The position numbers and the translations under genes are program-made. The notes under the pieces are model-generated. The model was not told where the DNA came from, made no database searches, and saw only the letters and a program-made list of their open reading frames with translations. Shown here piece after piece: positions 42,801 through 50,753 of a stretch of 64,000 bases of DNA. The DNA comes from Caulobacter sp. NIBR1757 (GTDB taxonomy: Bacteria > Pseudomonadota > Alphaproteobacteria > Caulobacterales > Caulobacteraceae). Numbering within the stretch: position 1 is the first letter of the stretch; each line of letters opens with the position of its first letter. The DNA lies in the NCBI RefSeq assembly GCF_027912495.1, contig NZ_CP115463.1:434001-498000 (forward strand), read 5' to 3'.

Positions 42801-45182
42801 GAGATCCAGCGGATGATCGCCGGCACGGGCAACACTCCCAGCACCTTCGTCACCGGCACGCAGGTGATGAAGGCGCTGATCGAACTGCTGCCGCCGGAAG
42901 AGCGCTACAGCTACAGCTTCGACGGCAACGCCCAGGCGCTGGACAACATCATCGCCACCCTCGACCTGCTGGTCGGGGCGCAATACGACATCGTCCACAT
43001 CAACTCGGAATTCTCCACCCAGCTGTCGGACCACGACCCGGGCCTGGCCTCCCTGCTGTTCGTGCGTTCGGCGGCCATCGCCACCGAGGGCAATGACGTC
43101 TTCACCGCCGCCAGCTACCTGGCCAAGTTCGGCGCCACGCGCGGCGACCTGACCGGCGACGACACCATCTACGCCCTCGGCGGCGACGACCTGATCGAGG
43201 GCAGCCTCGGCAACGACGTGCTGAACGGCGGCGGCGGCTTCGACACCGTCGACTACACCGGCTCAGGCGCCGCGGTGACCGTCAACCTGACCACCAGCAC
43301 CAACAGCCCCTCGGGCGGCTGGGCGGCCGGCGATACCCTGATCTCGATCGAGAACATCATCGGCTCGCAGTACAATGACTTCCTGACCGGCAGCTCGACG
43401 CTGAACATCCTGAACGGCGGCCTGGGCGCCGACACCATGGCCGGCGGGATCAACAACGACACCTACTATGTCGATGATGCCGGCGACGTGGTGATCGAAC
43501 TGGCCGGCCAGGGCACGGACACGGTGATCTCCAGCATCACCTACAGCCTGCTGGCCAACTTCGAGAACCTGACCCTGGCCGGCGTCGGCGACATCGATGG
43601 CACCGGCAACGGCGTCAACAACAAGCTGATCGGCAACGACGGCGCCAACACCCTCAGCGGCCTCGGCGGCGTTGACAACATCTTCGGCGGCGGCGGCATC
43701 GACCACCTGCTCGGCGGCGAGGGCAACGACATCCTCGATGGCGGAACGGGCGACGACACCCTCGAAGGCGGCAACGGCACGGACACCTACACGGTGGACA
43801 GCGCCGGCGATGTCATCGTCGAAACCGCGACCGGCGGCTTCGACACCGTCAAGTCGACGGCGACCAGCTATGTGCTGAGCGCCTGGGTCGAAAACCTCAA
43901 TCTGGTCGCCGCCTTCGCCCAGGACGGCACGGGCAACGCCCAGAACAACACCATCAACGGCAACAACTTCGTCAACCACCTGATCGGCGGGGCCGGCAAC
44001 GACATCCTCAACGGCCTGGTCGGCGACGACACGCTGGAAGGCGGCGACGACAACGACAAGCTCTATGGCGGCACGGGCGCGGACACCCTGACCGGCGGCG
44101 ACGGGGCCGACACCCTGGATGGCGGCACGGGCGCCGACAGCATGGCCGGCGGCGCGGGCAACGACATCTACTACGTTGACAACAGCGCCGACACGGTCAC
44201 CGAACTGACGGGCGAGGGGACGGCCGACAAGCTGTATCTCAGCGCCGCCAGCTTCACTCTGAGCGCCGACGCCGAGATCGAGACCATCATCGTCGACTAC
44301 GTCTCGGGCGCCACCGTCACCGGCTCGAGCAGCGCCAACAAGATCTTCGGCAACAACGGCGCCGACACGATCAACGGCTTGGGCGGCAACGACTTCCTGC
44401 AGGGCGGGCTCGGCAACGACACCCTGAACGGCGGCGACGGCAACGACATCATGGATGGCGGTGACGGCGACGACATCATGGCCGGCGGCCTGGGCGTCGA
44501 CACCTACTATGTCGACAGCTTCGGGGACTCCGTCACCGAACTGGCCGACGAGGGTATCGACACCGTCCGCACCACGCTCGACGGCTACGTCCTCGGCGAT
44601 AACCTGGAGAACCTGATCCTTGTCGGAACCGGCAACCAGGACGGTACGGGCAATGCGCTCAACAACGCCTTGACCGGCACCGACGACAGCAACAGCCTGA
44701 ACGGCGAGGACGGCAACGACCGCCTGGTCGGCAACGGCGGGGCCGACGACCTCTACGGCGGCGCGGGGCTCGACACGCTGCTGGGCGGCGACGGGGACGA
44801 CATGCTGTTCGGCGGCTCGGGCAACGACAAGCTCACCGGCGGTTCGGGCCGCGACTACTTCGTGGCGGGCGGCCAGTTCACGATCGGCATGTCCGGCGTC
44901 GCCATCGAGACCGACAGCATCCTCGATCTGGAAAGCGGCGAGGTCATCGGCCTGGCCACCAGCGAGCTGCACTTCCAGTCCGTGTTCGACGGCACCGCCG
45001 GCCAGGCCAAGCTGGTCTATTCGCAGAGCACCAACACCACCCTGTTCCAGCTCGACATCAACGGCGACAACCGCATCGACTACCAGCTGCGGATCAACGG
45101 CGACCAGACGGCCAACACCAACATCGCCAACGACGAGAACGACACGAACGGCGGCTGGTACCTGTTCGGCGCCGCCCCGTAG
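39861..45182 (+). CDS. Giant secreted nuclease with Calx-beta and RTX repeats (type I secretion)
   Basis: A 1773-residue protein. Residues 1-210 form an N-terminal beta-rich domain. About 213-330 and 331-447 are two Calx-beta domains (VSVNDVSIVEGDSG, VSIGDVSVLEGDSG, each ending near TITNDD / TIINDD). About 450-715 resembles the OB-type region of ExeM-like extracellular nucleases (GYWMQDPNGDGNRNTSDGIY). About 725-1060 is an endonuclease/exonuclease/phosphatase domain (IATFNVRNLA, DIIGLQELQDF, ALGDFNDFQ, LSDHDPGLASL). About 1090-1660 holds many RTX calcium-binding repeats (GGxGxDxLxGGxGxD). There is no Sec signal; the C-terminus fits type I export. No transporter genes are adjacent. Confidence 0.92.
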   Translation: MTLIFTETFDNYTGAGLAPAVSQTTQSTGTLNSNVWLITGMSDAQPGYGGTVGTGDYGRGNITTNPTTGGVYAATVGAGKGMAFQPTGSDFTEGANSHVTLRLANTSGAAWTDITVNFDWIYRNNEARSDTMNFSWSTDGTTFTTISAAQLVTALTADSTSFTSVTNSALALTGASVANGGFLYLRWAHTAASGSGSRDEVGIDNVSVNVADTGASSVSVNDVSIVEGDSGTSVLTFTVTRTSNEGAFTIDYATAADTAFAGSDYVASSNTLTFTQGGDLTQTVSITINGDLDIETAEQFFLNLSNVVNTVGVATVTDAQGIGTITNDDFPPTVSIGDVSVLEGDSGTTTMTFTVTRTDENSAFTVDFNTVVGGTATAGDDYTAVSGGTVTFTNGGPLTQTVTVTISGDVTIEADETISVEISNIQNTVGSTTIADGTATGTIINDDVTRIYDIQGGEHFSAYNGQQVTTLGVVTAIDKDGNGYWMQDPNGDGNRNTSDGIYVFTSTPVGPEIVVGNLIRVTATVSEFAPGGAANLTLTELVTVTSIQVLATNQALPTAVIIGDTANGADYTPPLVNLGSTTNAFDPTVDGIDFWESLEGMRVTLQDVHTTSPFKSSFGEVMVTPDVGANDSLNSRGGLTISDESPNGVLPVDKTFDFNPERIQLDDEALGGSIGAITSVGQTVVGGDVTGIVSYGQGFYDVNVTQAVTFNASTLVKETTTIEENLDRLTIATFNVRNLAPLGFAGGDGTTTQTTLNNLAAAIGTNLKTPDIIGLQELQDFNGTSTSGGSDALLTMTQLIDTIFTVTGVRYYGILSDPVDDSEGGVSGGNIQVAFLYQADSVTPTAGNGLVATSNPYISKFPTEDRIGTGDADFAATRKSIPIEFTPAGYTETQGGSFWVINNHFSSKGGSAVLVGSNLDSEYYAEPLNSDSVKREGQAEAVKAFIDIILQDGNPLNDKVIALGDFNDFQIFPVIEIITGEIQRMIAGTGNTPSTFVTGTQVMKALIELLPPEERYSYSFDGNAQALDNIIATLDLLVGAQYDIVHINSEFSTQLSDHDPGLASLLFVRSAAIATEGNDVFTAASYLAKFGATRGDLTGDDTIYALGGDDLIEGSLGNDVLNGGGGFDTVDYTGSGAAVTVNLTTSTNSPSGGWAAGDTLISIENIIGSQYNDFLTGSSTLNILNGGLGADTMAGGINNDTYYVDDAGDVVIELAGQGTDTVISSITYSLLANFENLTLAGVGDIDGTGNGVNNKLIGNDGANTLSGLGGVDNIFGGGGIDHLLGGEGNDILDGGTGDDTLEGGNGTDTYTVDSAGDVIVETATGGFDTVKSTATSYVLSAWVENLNLVAAFAQDGTGNAQNNTINGNNFVNHLIGGAGNDILNGLVGDDTLEGGDDNDKLYGGTGADTLTGGDGADTLDGGTGADSMAGGAGNDIYYVDNSADTVTELTGEGTADKLYLSAASFTLSADAEIETIIVDYVSGATVTGSSSANKIFGNNGADTINGLGGNDFLQGGLGNDTLNGGDGNDIMDGGDGDDIMAGGLGVDTYYVDSFGDSVTELADEGIDTVRTTLDGYVLGDNLENLILVGTGNQDGTGNALNNALTGTDDSNSLNGEDGNDRLVGNGGADDLYGGAGLDTLLGGDGDDMLFGGSGNDKLTGGSGRDYFVAGGQFTIGMSGVAIETDSILDLESGEVIGLATSELHFQSVFDGTAGQAKLVYSQSTNTTLFQLDINGDNRIDYQLRINGDQTANTNIANDENDTNGGWYLFGAAP

Positions 45183-45185
45183 GGA

Positions 45186-46112
45186 TCAGCTCCTCAGGAG
45201 TTCCAGGAGCGAGCTGCCCCTCAGGGTGGCGAACACCTGGGCCGAGGCCTGCAGGGCCGTCTGGGCCTGTTCCAGGCGGCTGATGGCCTCGGCCATGTCG
45301 ACCTCGGCGATGTCGGCGATCTCGCCCTTCAACAGGGTGGCGCGGTCGTCGTGCTGGTTCAGGCTGTTCTCGACCCGCACCTGGTTGGCGCCGTTCAGGG
45401 CGGCGCTGTCGGTGATCGCCTTGTTGGCGGCGTCGAACTTGGGAAGCATGCCTTCGAGAAAGGTTTTCTGGGCCGTCGTCAGCGGCGAGCTGAAGTCGCC
45501 GTTGGCCTCGACATAGGCCTGCACCTCCTTGAAGGCCTCGAACAGGTCCGTGCCCTCGTCGCTGGCCAGGAAGCCGCTCTGGATGGTGACGCTGTCGTCC
45601 AGCCGGCTGACGGGCTTCAGCTCATCGTTCTTGAACAGGTCGCCGATGGCCGGCGCGGCGGTCAGGTCAGACAGGCGGCTGGCATCGACCGGGCGGGTGT
45701 TCACCTGGGCGCCGGCGAACAGGTAGCGGCCGCCCTGCTGGGTGTTCAACGACTCGGCGGCGGTCAGGAAGTGGCCCTGCAGCTCGCCCATGATGGCGTC
45801 GCCGCGATCGCTGGCCAGCGCCTCGGCCAGGGTGGTGCGCGCCCCGTCGGCGGAATCGGCGGTCGTGCGCAAGGCCAGGTCCTGGGCCTCCAGGCGCGAG
45901 GTCGTCAGCTTGCCCTGTTCCAGATAACCCTCGACCCGGGCCTTGACCGAATTGGCGGCGATCAGCTGTTCGACCTTGGGGGCGAAGGCGCGCAGGCTGT
46001 CGCCGACCCGGCCGCTGGAGACCTGGCCCTGGGCCTGCTCCTGGCTGTTGGTGGCCCGCATCAGGTCGCGCAGGACGACGGAGTAGCTGTGGCTTGTGGA
46101 GACGCGGCTCAT
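45186..46112 (-). CDS. flgL: Flagellar hook-filament junction protein FlgL
   Basis: FlgL is a flagellin-like junction protein between hook-associated FlgK and the filament. The 308-residue protein has the flagellin-type ends: MSRVSTSHSYSVVLRDLMRA at the N-terminus and ISRLEQAQTALQASAQVFAT at the C-terminus, with the variable domain between. The segment GGRYLFAGAQVNTRPVD is typical of FlgL. It lies 2 bases downstream of flgK, matching the flaN (flgKL) operon of Caulobacter. Confidence 0.92.
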   Translation of the reverse strand: MSRVSTSHSYSVVLRDLMRATNSQEQAQGQVSSGRVGDSLRAFAPKVEQLIAANSVKARVEGYLEQGKLTTSRLEAQDLALRTTADSADGARTTLAEALASDRGDAIMGELQGHFLTAAESLNTQQGGRYLFAGAQVNTRPVDASRLSDLTAAPAIGDLFKNDELKPVSRLDDSVTIQSGFLASDEGTDLFEAFKEVQAYVEANGDFSSPLTTAQKTFLEGMLPKFDAANKAITDSAALNGANQVRVENSLNQHDDRATLLKGEIADIAEVDMAEAISRLEQAQTALQASAQVFATLRGSSLLELLRS

Positions 46113-46114
46113 GC

Positions 46115-48232
46115 TCAGTTCACCATGCCGAGGAGGATGTCATAGAGGTCCTTGCTGGCCTGGATGATCCGGGCCGAGGCGTTGAACGCCTGCTGGTAGG
46201 TGGTCATGGCGATCAGCTCCTCGTCGAGGTTGACCCCCTCGACCGAGGCGCGGCGGGCCGAAGCCTCCTCGGCGACGGCCTGGGCGCTCTCCTGCCGGGA
46301 GGCGGCCGAGTCGGCCCGCCGGCCGATGGAGCCGGCCAGTTCCGCCCCGTAGCGGGTGACGCTCATCGAGACGCCGCTGAGGGTGCCGACCGCGTCGAAG
46401 CGGCTGTTGACCCCGCCTGACTGGGCCAGCAGCAGGGCGCCGCGGCCGTCGCCGGCCGACAGCACCGGGTTGCCGGAGGCCGCCTGGGCGAGATCGAGGG
46501 TGGCCAGGCCGAGCTTGGCGGAGTCGGCCTTGATGTCGCTGCGCACGGTGTAGCGTTCGGCCCGGCCGCCGCGTTGGGCCTCGCCGACGCCGAACAGTTC
46601 GGTGATCGACGGTCCGCCGGCCCCGCGCTCGGTGTTGTCGCTGACCACGGTCATGGCGTAGCCGGCGGCGCCGGGGGTGAAGCTCATCTGGCCGTTGGCG
46701 TCGAGGCCGAACTGGCCGTAGAGGCCGACGCCGGTGGTGTTGTCGTTCAGGGAATTGAGCAGGTCCTGCATCGTGCCGCCGGCCGGGACGGCGACGTTGA
46801 TGTCGCGGATGCGGGCCCCGTCGGCGGCGGCGATGCGCAGGGTGATCTCGTCGCCGGCGGTGAAGCCATGCGGGTCCGTCGGGCGCAGGCCGGTCTCGTA
46901 GTTGGCGAAGCCGGTCGTGGAGACCAGGTCGTTGAGGCCGAAGAAGTGAGAGAAGCTCTTGCCGGTCTTGGCCGACGGCGAGGTGGCGTCCTCCGCGAAG
47001 GCCAGGCCGTTGGTTCCGGTCGCCGACAGGCTGAGCGCCCCGTCGGTGAAGCTGGCCGAGCCGAAGGCGCCCAGGGCGGTGTTCAGGTTGGTCAGGAAGC
47101 TGGCCGGGGTGAAGGCGGTCGCCGCGCCGCCATCGACGCTCATGGTTCCGGCGGTGAAGTCGATGTCGATCTGGCGCTGCAGGGTTCCGGTCTGCGAGAC
47201 CACCGCCAGCGAGGTCTTGCCGGTGAAACCGCCGAGCGCGGTGGGCAGGTCGAGGCCGGTGTTGCGGCCGGTCATGGTGGTCGGCGGCGGCACGCTGGCG
47301 GCGGCGTTGTGGGCGCGGTTCAGTTCGTCGACCGCGCCCGACACGAACTCGCCCAGTTCGGCGCTGATGTTCGGCAGGTCGGTGTCGCGCAGCTGCAGCA
47401 GGCCGGCGATCTCGCCGCCGGTCAGACGGGCGCGCATCGAGGTCGGGCCGGAGGCGCCGGCCATGGTGACATTGATCTCCCCGGCCGCGCCGGGCGTGCG
47501 CACGAAGGCCAGGCGGGCGGCGCCGCCCTGGCCGGCCAGCGGCAGGCCGTCGGAAGCGCGGACCACGACGCCGCCCTGGGCGCGGGACTGGATATTGACG
47601 TCGATCAGCGAGGACAGCTCGTTGATGCGCTGGATCTGCAGGTTCTCCGAGCCGGTGGCGTCGCCGCTGATCACCGAGCTGCGGGTGATGTCGGAGTTGA
47701 GGCTGTCGATCTCGGCCAGCAGCTGGTTGACGCGCTCGACCTTGGCCTGGATGCGGCTGTCGACCTCGTCCTGCAGGCTCTTGATCTGGGTCGAGATGCG
47801 GCCGGACTCGGTCAGGAAGTCGCTGAGCTGGTTGACCGCCGTGCCGCGGCGCACCGTCGAGTTGGGATCATCAACGGCGGCGGAGAAGGCCGAATAGATG
47901 TTGTCCAGCCGGGTGAAGAAGCTGGAGTCCGTCGAGGGATCGCCGAACTCGGCCTGGGTGCGGTCCAGCATGTCGGCGATGACGCCGGAGGAACCAGCGC
48001 TTGACGTGGCCTTGAGGGCGGCGCTCTGCAGAAACTTGTCGCTGGCCAGCACCACCTTGGCGACATCGACCCCGACACCCAGGCCGGCGCTGATCAGCGG
48101 CTGCTGGTTGACCAGCTTGCGGACGTAGCCGGCGGTGTTGACGTTGGCGATGTTGTCCGAGACGGCCCGCAGGCCGGTCTGGGCCGCCATCAGGCCGGTG
48201 GTGGCCGAGGACATGATGCTGTTGAGGGACAT
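46115..48232 (-). CDS. flgK: Flagellar hook-associated protein FlgK
   Basis: FlgK caps the hook and forms the first junction zone. The 705-residue protein has the conserved rod/hook-type N-terminus (SLNSIMSSATTGLMAAQTGL, VSDNIANVNTAGYVRKLV), the FlgK segment AQAEFGDPSTDSSFF in near form (DRTQAEFGDPSTDSSFFTRL), and the C-terminal SVEGVNLDEELIAMTTYQQA with FNASARIIQASKDLYDILL. The ATG at 48232 is the canonical start. It leads a flgK-flgL operon divergent from fliK-flgD-flgE, with a sigma-54 promoter at 48382-48398. Confidence 0.95.
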   Translation of the reverse strand: MSLNSIMSSATTGLMAAQTGLRAVSDNIANVNTAGYVRKLVNQQPLISAGLGVGVDVAKVVLASDKFLQSAALKATSSAGSSGVIADMLDRTQAEFGDPSTDSSFFTRLDNIYSAFSAAVDDPNSTVRRGTAVNQLSDFLTESGRISTQIKSLQDEVDSRIQAKVERVNQLLAEIDSLNSDITRSSVISGDATGSENLQIQRINELSSLIDVNIQSRAQGGVVVRASDGLPLAGQGGAARLAFVRTPGAAGEINVTMAGASGPTSMRARLTGGEIAGLLQLRDTDLPNISAELGEFVSGAVDELNRAHNAAASVPPPTTMTGRNTGLDLPTALGGFTGKTSLAVVSQTGTLQRQIDIDFTAGTMSVDGGAATAFTPASFLTNLNTALGAFGSASFTDGALSLSATGTNGLAFAEDATSPSAKTGKSFSHFFGLNDLVSTTGFANYETGLRPTDPHGFTAGDEITLRIAAADGARIRDINVAVPAGGTMQDLLNSLNDNTTGVGLYGQFGLDANGQMSFTPGAAGYAMTVVSDNTERGAGGPSITELFGVGEAQRGGRAERYTVRSDIKADSAKLGLATLDLAQAASGNPVLSAGDGRGALLLAQSGGVNSRFDAVGTLSGVSMSVTRYGAELAGSIGRRADSAASRQESAQAVAEEASARRASVEGVNLDEELIAMTTYQQAFNASARIIQASKDLYDILLGMVN

Positions 48233-48381
48233 GGCCCTTCGCAACTCCTGCCGGGCAAGACCTGACGCGAACCGGCGGTTTCTGCCGGGCGGGGCCGTGC
48301 CCGCGCGTATAGGGTCTAAACCAAGGCTTTGATTTTGTTGGGCTTCCTTCTGAAGCGCCGGGAAGGCTCGAAAGGGGTTGC

Positions 48382-48398
48382 GCAAGGACGGCGCCAAC
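48382..48398 (-). promoter_or_regulatory. Sigma-54 promoter for flgKL
   Basis: On the minus strand the sequence reads TTGGCGCCGTCCTTGCG, which is TGGCGC-N5-TTGC with the invariant GG and GC at the required 10-base spacing. It lies 150 bases upstream of flgK. Caulobacter flgKL (flaN) is a known sigma-54 and FlbD-controlled operon. Confidence 0.85.
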
Positions 48399-48417
48399 TG
48401 CGCAGCCTCTTCCGCAC

Positions 48418-48460
48418 CCGGTCCTTTTCGACCGGGCGAGCCCGGCAAGATTCGCCACAG
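48418..48460. promoter_or_regulatory. Candidate FlbD-binding (ftr) sites between divergent sigma-54 promoters
   Basis: Two near-palindromic elements lie between the two sigma-54 promoters: CCGGTC-CTTTTC-GACCGG (48418-48435) and CCCGGCAAGATTCGCC (48441-48456). In Caulobacter the flaN-flbG gap holds paired FlbD sites (ftr2, ftr3) in exactly this position. The assignment here is by position and symmetry, not by a scored match. An IHF-like CAATCTGTTGAG (48507-48518) lies nearby. Confidence 0.55.
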
Positions 48461-48521
48461 GTGTTAACGGCGCCGCCCCGTCGATCAAGGCAAAATCCAA
48501 TAAAAACAATCTGTTGAGCAC

Positions 48522-48539
48522 TTGGCCCGGGCGTTGCTT
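48522..48539 (+). promoter_or_regulatory. Sigma-54 promoter for fliK-flgD-flgE
   Basis: TTGGCCCGGGCGTTGCTT reads as TGGCCC-N5-TTGC with GG and GC at the canonical 10-base spacing. The expected transcription start is about 48548, only a few bases before a 19-codon ORF and about 60 bases before fliK. Confidence 0.88.
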
Positions 48540-48551
48540 GGGGAGGACCGA

Positions 48552-48611
48552 ATGAGCCGGGCGCAGCAGGCGCCGCCAGACTTCCTCATCAAGGTTCCCC
48601 CCGCGACATGA
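48552..48611 (+). CDS. Upstream 19-codon ORF overlapping the fliK start
   Basis: ATG at 48552 begins MSRAQQAPPDFLIKVPPAT, and its TGA (48609-48611) overlaps the fliK ATG (48608) in an ATGA arrangement. The expected sigma-54 transcript would start only about 4 bases before this ATG, so it would be read as a nearly leaderless message. If translated, it would deliver ribosomes directly to fliK. No family is recognised and translation is unproven. Confidence 0.4.
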   Translation: MSRAQQAPPDFLIKVPPAT

Positions 48612-49975
48612 CCGCGCCCGCCGCCATCATCGCTTCCTTCGTCCAGCCGGCCGCCCGGCTGGCCATGGGTGATACCGTGGGTGGCGCCATGGGTGGTTTC
48701 GAGGCGCTTCTGGCGGTGCTGGGCCAGTCCCCGCTGGGTGGCGCCGACGGGCAGGCGACGGTGGGCGGCGAGACGGCCGAAACCAGCGTCGAGACCCCCG
48801 CCGAGACCGGCGACCTGGCGGCGCTGCTGGGTCAGGCCGGCGCTTCGGCCTGGCTGACCCAGGCGATGAGTCAGGCGGCTCCCGAAGAGACCGCCACGCC
48901 GGTGACCTGCGCCGTTCCCCCGGCCAAGGGGCCGTCCGTTGAGGCGGCGACAATCCTTCCCCAGGCCGAAGCCGAGACCGACGCGACCGACAAGAGCCAG
49001 GCCGCCGCGGCCGATCTCGAGGCCCTGCTGGCGCAGCACAAGCCCGAGCCCGTCGATCCGGCCCTCCTCGAACGCATCAAGCCGGTGAAGGGGCAGACCG
49101 CCGCCCAGTCGCTGCAGAGCCTGATCCCGGCGACCCCGGCGCCGACCGAGCCGGTCGCCCCGGCCGCCGTCGAGACGGCGGACCAGGCGGTCGTGCAGCT
49201 GACCGACATCGGCCAGACCCCGGCCGCCGCCGCGCCGGTCGCGGCCCCCGCCCCGCCGCCGGTCGAGGCCAGGGCGACGACCCCGACGCGCAAGACCGCG
49301 CCGGTTTCCGACGGCAAGGGGGTCAAGGTCGAGACGGCCGACGCCGCGTCGGCGGCGGCCAGCCTCGCCGCCGCCGGTGAGGTCGCCGAGGCTGAGTCCG
49401 ACCCGCTCGCGCCGGTCGAGGTGGTCGCCCGGGAGGCCGAGACGGCCGAGGCGCCGGTCCGCAACCCCGACGCCAGCTTCCAGGCCCTGACCGCCAGGCT
49501 GGATGCCGCCGCCGCCGGAGCCAGCGCCCTCGCCGCCCAGGCGCGCGGGGCCCCGGAGACGGTGGCCAAGTTCGCGGCCGGCATTCTCGACAAGCTCGAG
49601 GGCCAGTCGACCAAGTTCGACCTGCAGCTGGATCCGCATGGCCTCGGCAAGGTCGATGTCAGCGTCGAGATCGGCGCCGACGGCAAGCTGACCGCCCAGA
49701 TGGGCTTCGACAGCGCCGTCGGCCTCAACGAACTGCGGGGCCGGGCCCAGGAGCTGCGCACGGCGCTGGAACAGGCCGGCTTCAGCCTGGCCGAAGGCGC
49801 CCTGACCTTCGACCTCAGCGGCGAGCGCCGCCAGCAACAGGCCGCCGACAGCCAGTCGGGCCGCTCCGAACAGGCCGGCAAGGCCTTCGCGCGGGCCCAG
49901 GGGGCCCTCGACGAAGAGCTGACCGCCACCCCCATCCGATACCAGGCCCGCCGTGGCCTGGACCTGCTGATCTAG
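48608..49975 (+). CDS. fliK: Flagellar hook-length control protein FliK
   Basis: FliK measures hook length and triggers the export switch from hook to filament substrates. The 455-residue protein is Ala/Pro/Glu-rich and mostly disordered up to about residue 310. It then has the conserved Flg_hook domain (about 335-410: FDLQLDPHGLGKVDVSVEIG and NELRGRAQELRTALEQAGFS) and a Gln-rich tail. This is the standard FliK layout. It leads the fliK-flgD-flgE operon behind a sigma-54 promoter. Confidence 0.9.
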   Translation: MTAPAAIIASFVQPAARLAMGDTVGGAMGGFEALLAVLGQSPLGGADGQATVGGETAETSVETPAETGDLAALLGQAGASAWLTQAMSQAAPEETATPVTCAVPPAKGPSVEAATILPQAEAETDATDKSQAAAADLEALLAQHKPEPVDPALLERIKPVKGQTAAQSLQSLIPATPAPTEPVAPAAVETADQAVVQLTDIGQTPAAAAPVAAPAPPPVEARATTPTRKTAPVSDGKGVKVETADAASAAASLAAAGEVAEAESDPLAPVEVVAREAETAEAPVRNPDASFQALTARLDAAAAGASALAAQARGAPETVAKFAAGILDKLEGQSTKFDLQLDPHGLGKVDVSVEIGADGKLTAQMGFDSAVGLNELRGRAQELRTALEQAGFSLAEGALTFDLSGERRQQQAADSQSGRSEQAGKAFARAQGALDEELTATPIRYQARRGLDLLI

Positions 49976-49985
49976 GACGCCTCAC

Positions 49986-50645
49986 ATGGTCGATTCCGTC
50001 TCCTCCGGCGCCAACGTCCTCGACAAGATCAGCGACAGCCGCACCCGGCTGGCCGACAGCACCGAGACGTTCCTCAGCCTCCTGACCACCCAGTTGAAGA
50101 ACCAGGATCCGCTGTCGCCGATGGATTCGAGCCAGTTCACCCAGCAGATCGTCCAGATGACCGGCGTCGAGCAGCAGCTGCTGACCAACGACCTGCTGGC
50201 CGCCCTGGTCGGCATGAGCGACGGCGGCCTGGCCGGCTCGGTCAACCTGATCGGCAAGACGGTGACCGCCACCACCGGCGCCGCCACCCTGCAGGATGGC
50301 AAGGCGACCTGGAGCTACAACCTTCCGCGCGGCGCCTCGAACGTGCAGCTGGACGTCATCGATGCCAAGGGCAACGTGGTCGCCAGCAAAGTGCTGACCG
50401 CCACCGAGGCCGGCAACAAGACCTTCGAGTGGGACGGCAAGAACAACCTCGGGACCCAACTCGCCGACGGCGACTACGGCCTGCGGATCACGCCGACCGA
50501 CATGTCCGGAACCAAGTTCTCCGCCATCCAGACCCTGACCGGCGTCGCCACCGCCGTGCAGTCCATCGATGGCACCAACATCGTCACCATCGGCAAGACC
50601 CGCGTGCCGATCAGCGCCGTCACCGCCGTGGCCAACACGATCTGA
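49986..50645 (+). CDS. flgD: Flagellar hook-assembly scaffold protein FlgD
   Basis: FlgD caps the growing hook and is needed for polymerisation of FlgE. The 219-residue protein has the N-terminal conserved segment (TETFLSLLTTQLKNQDPLSP and MDSSQFTQQIVQMTGVEQQL) and a C-terminal Ig/tudor-like region (KTFEWDGKNNLGTQLADGDY). It starts 10 bases after fliK in the same operon and precedes flgE. Confidence 0.96.
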   Translation: MVDSVSSGANVLDKISDSRTRLADSTETFLSLLTTQLKNQDPLSPMDSSQFTQQIVQMTGVEQQLLTNDLLAALVGMSDGGLAGSVNLIGKTVTATTGAATLQDGKATWSYNLPRGASNVQLDVIDAKGNVVASKVLTATEAGNKTFEWDGKNNLGTQLADGDYGLRITPTDMSGTKFSAIQTLTGVATAVQSIDGTNIVTIGKTRVPISAVTAVANTI

Positions 50646-50753
50646 CGACGACCCGAACACAGCGGGGCCCGAATGGCCCCGGAGCGGATCTCTCCGCGAA
50701 CGCAAAACGCGCCCAAGTGAACCCATTTCCGCTTAGGCAAGGATAAGAAACCA

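Noticed and set aside
43140..44850. Regularly spaced GGCGGC...GACGAC DNA repeats
   Set aside because: They encode the RTX repeats of the secreted nuclease and are not a CRISPR array or a separate repeat element.
39798..44972. Long minus-strand open frames over the RTX nuclease
   Set aside because: The GGxGxD repeat codons leave the opposite strand free of stops. No family-like sequence or start signals are seen.
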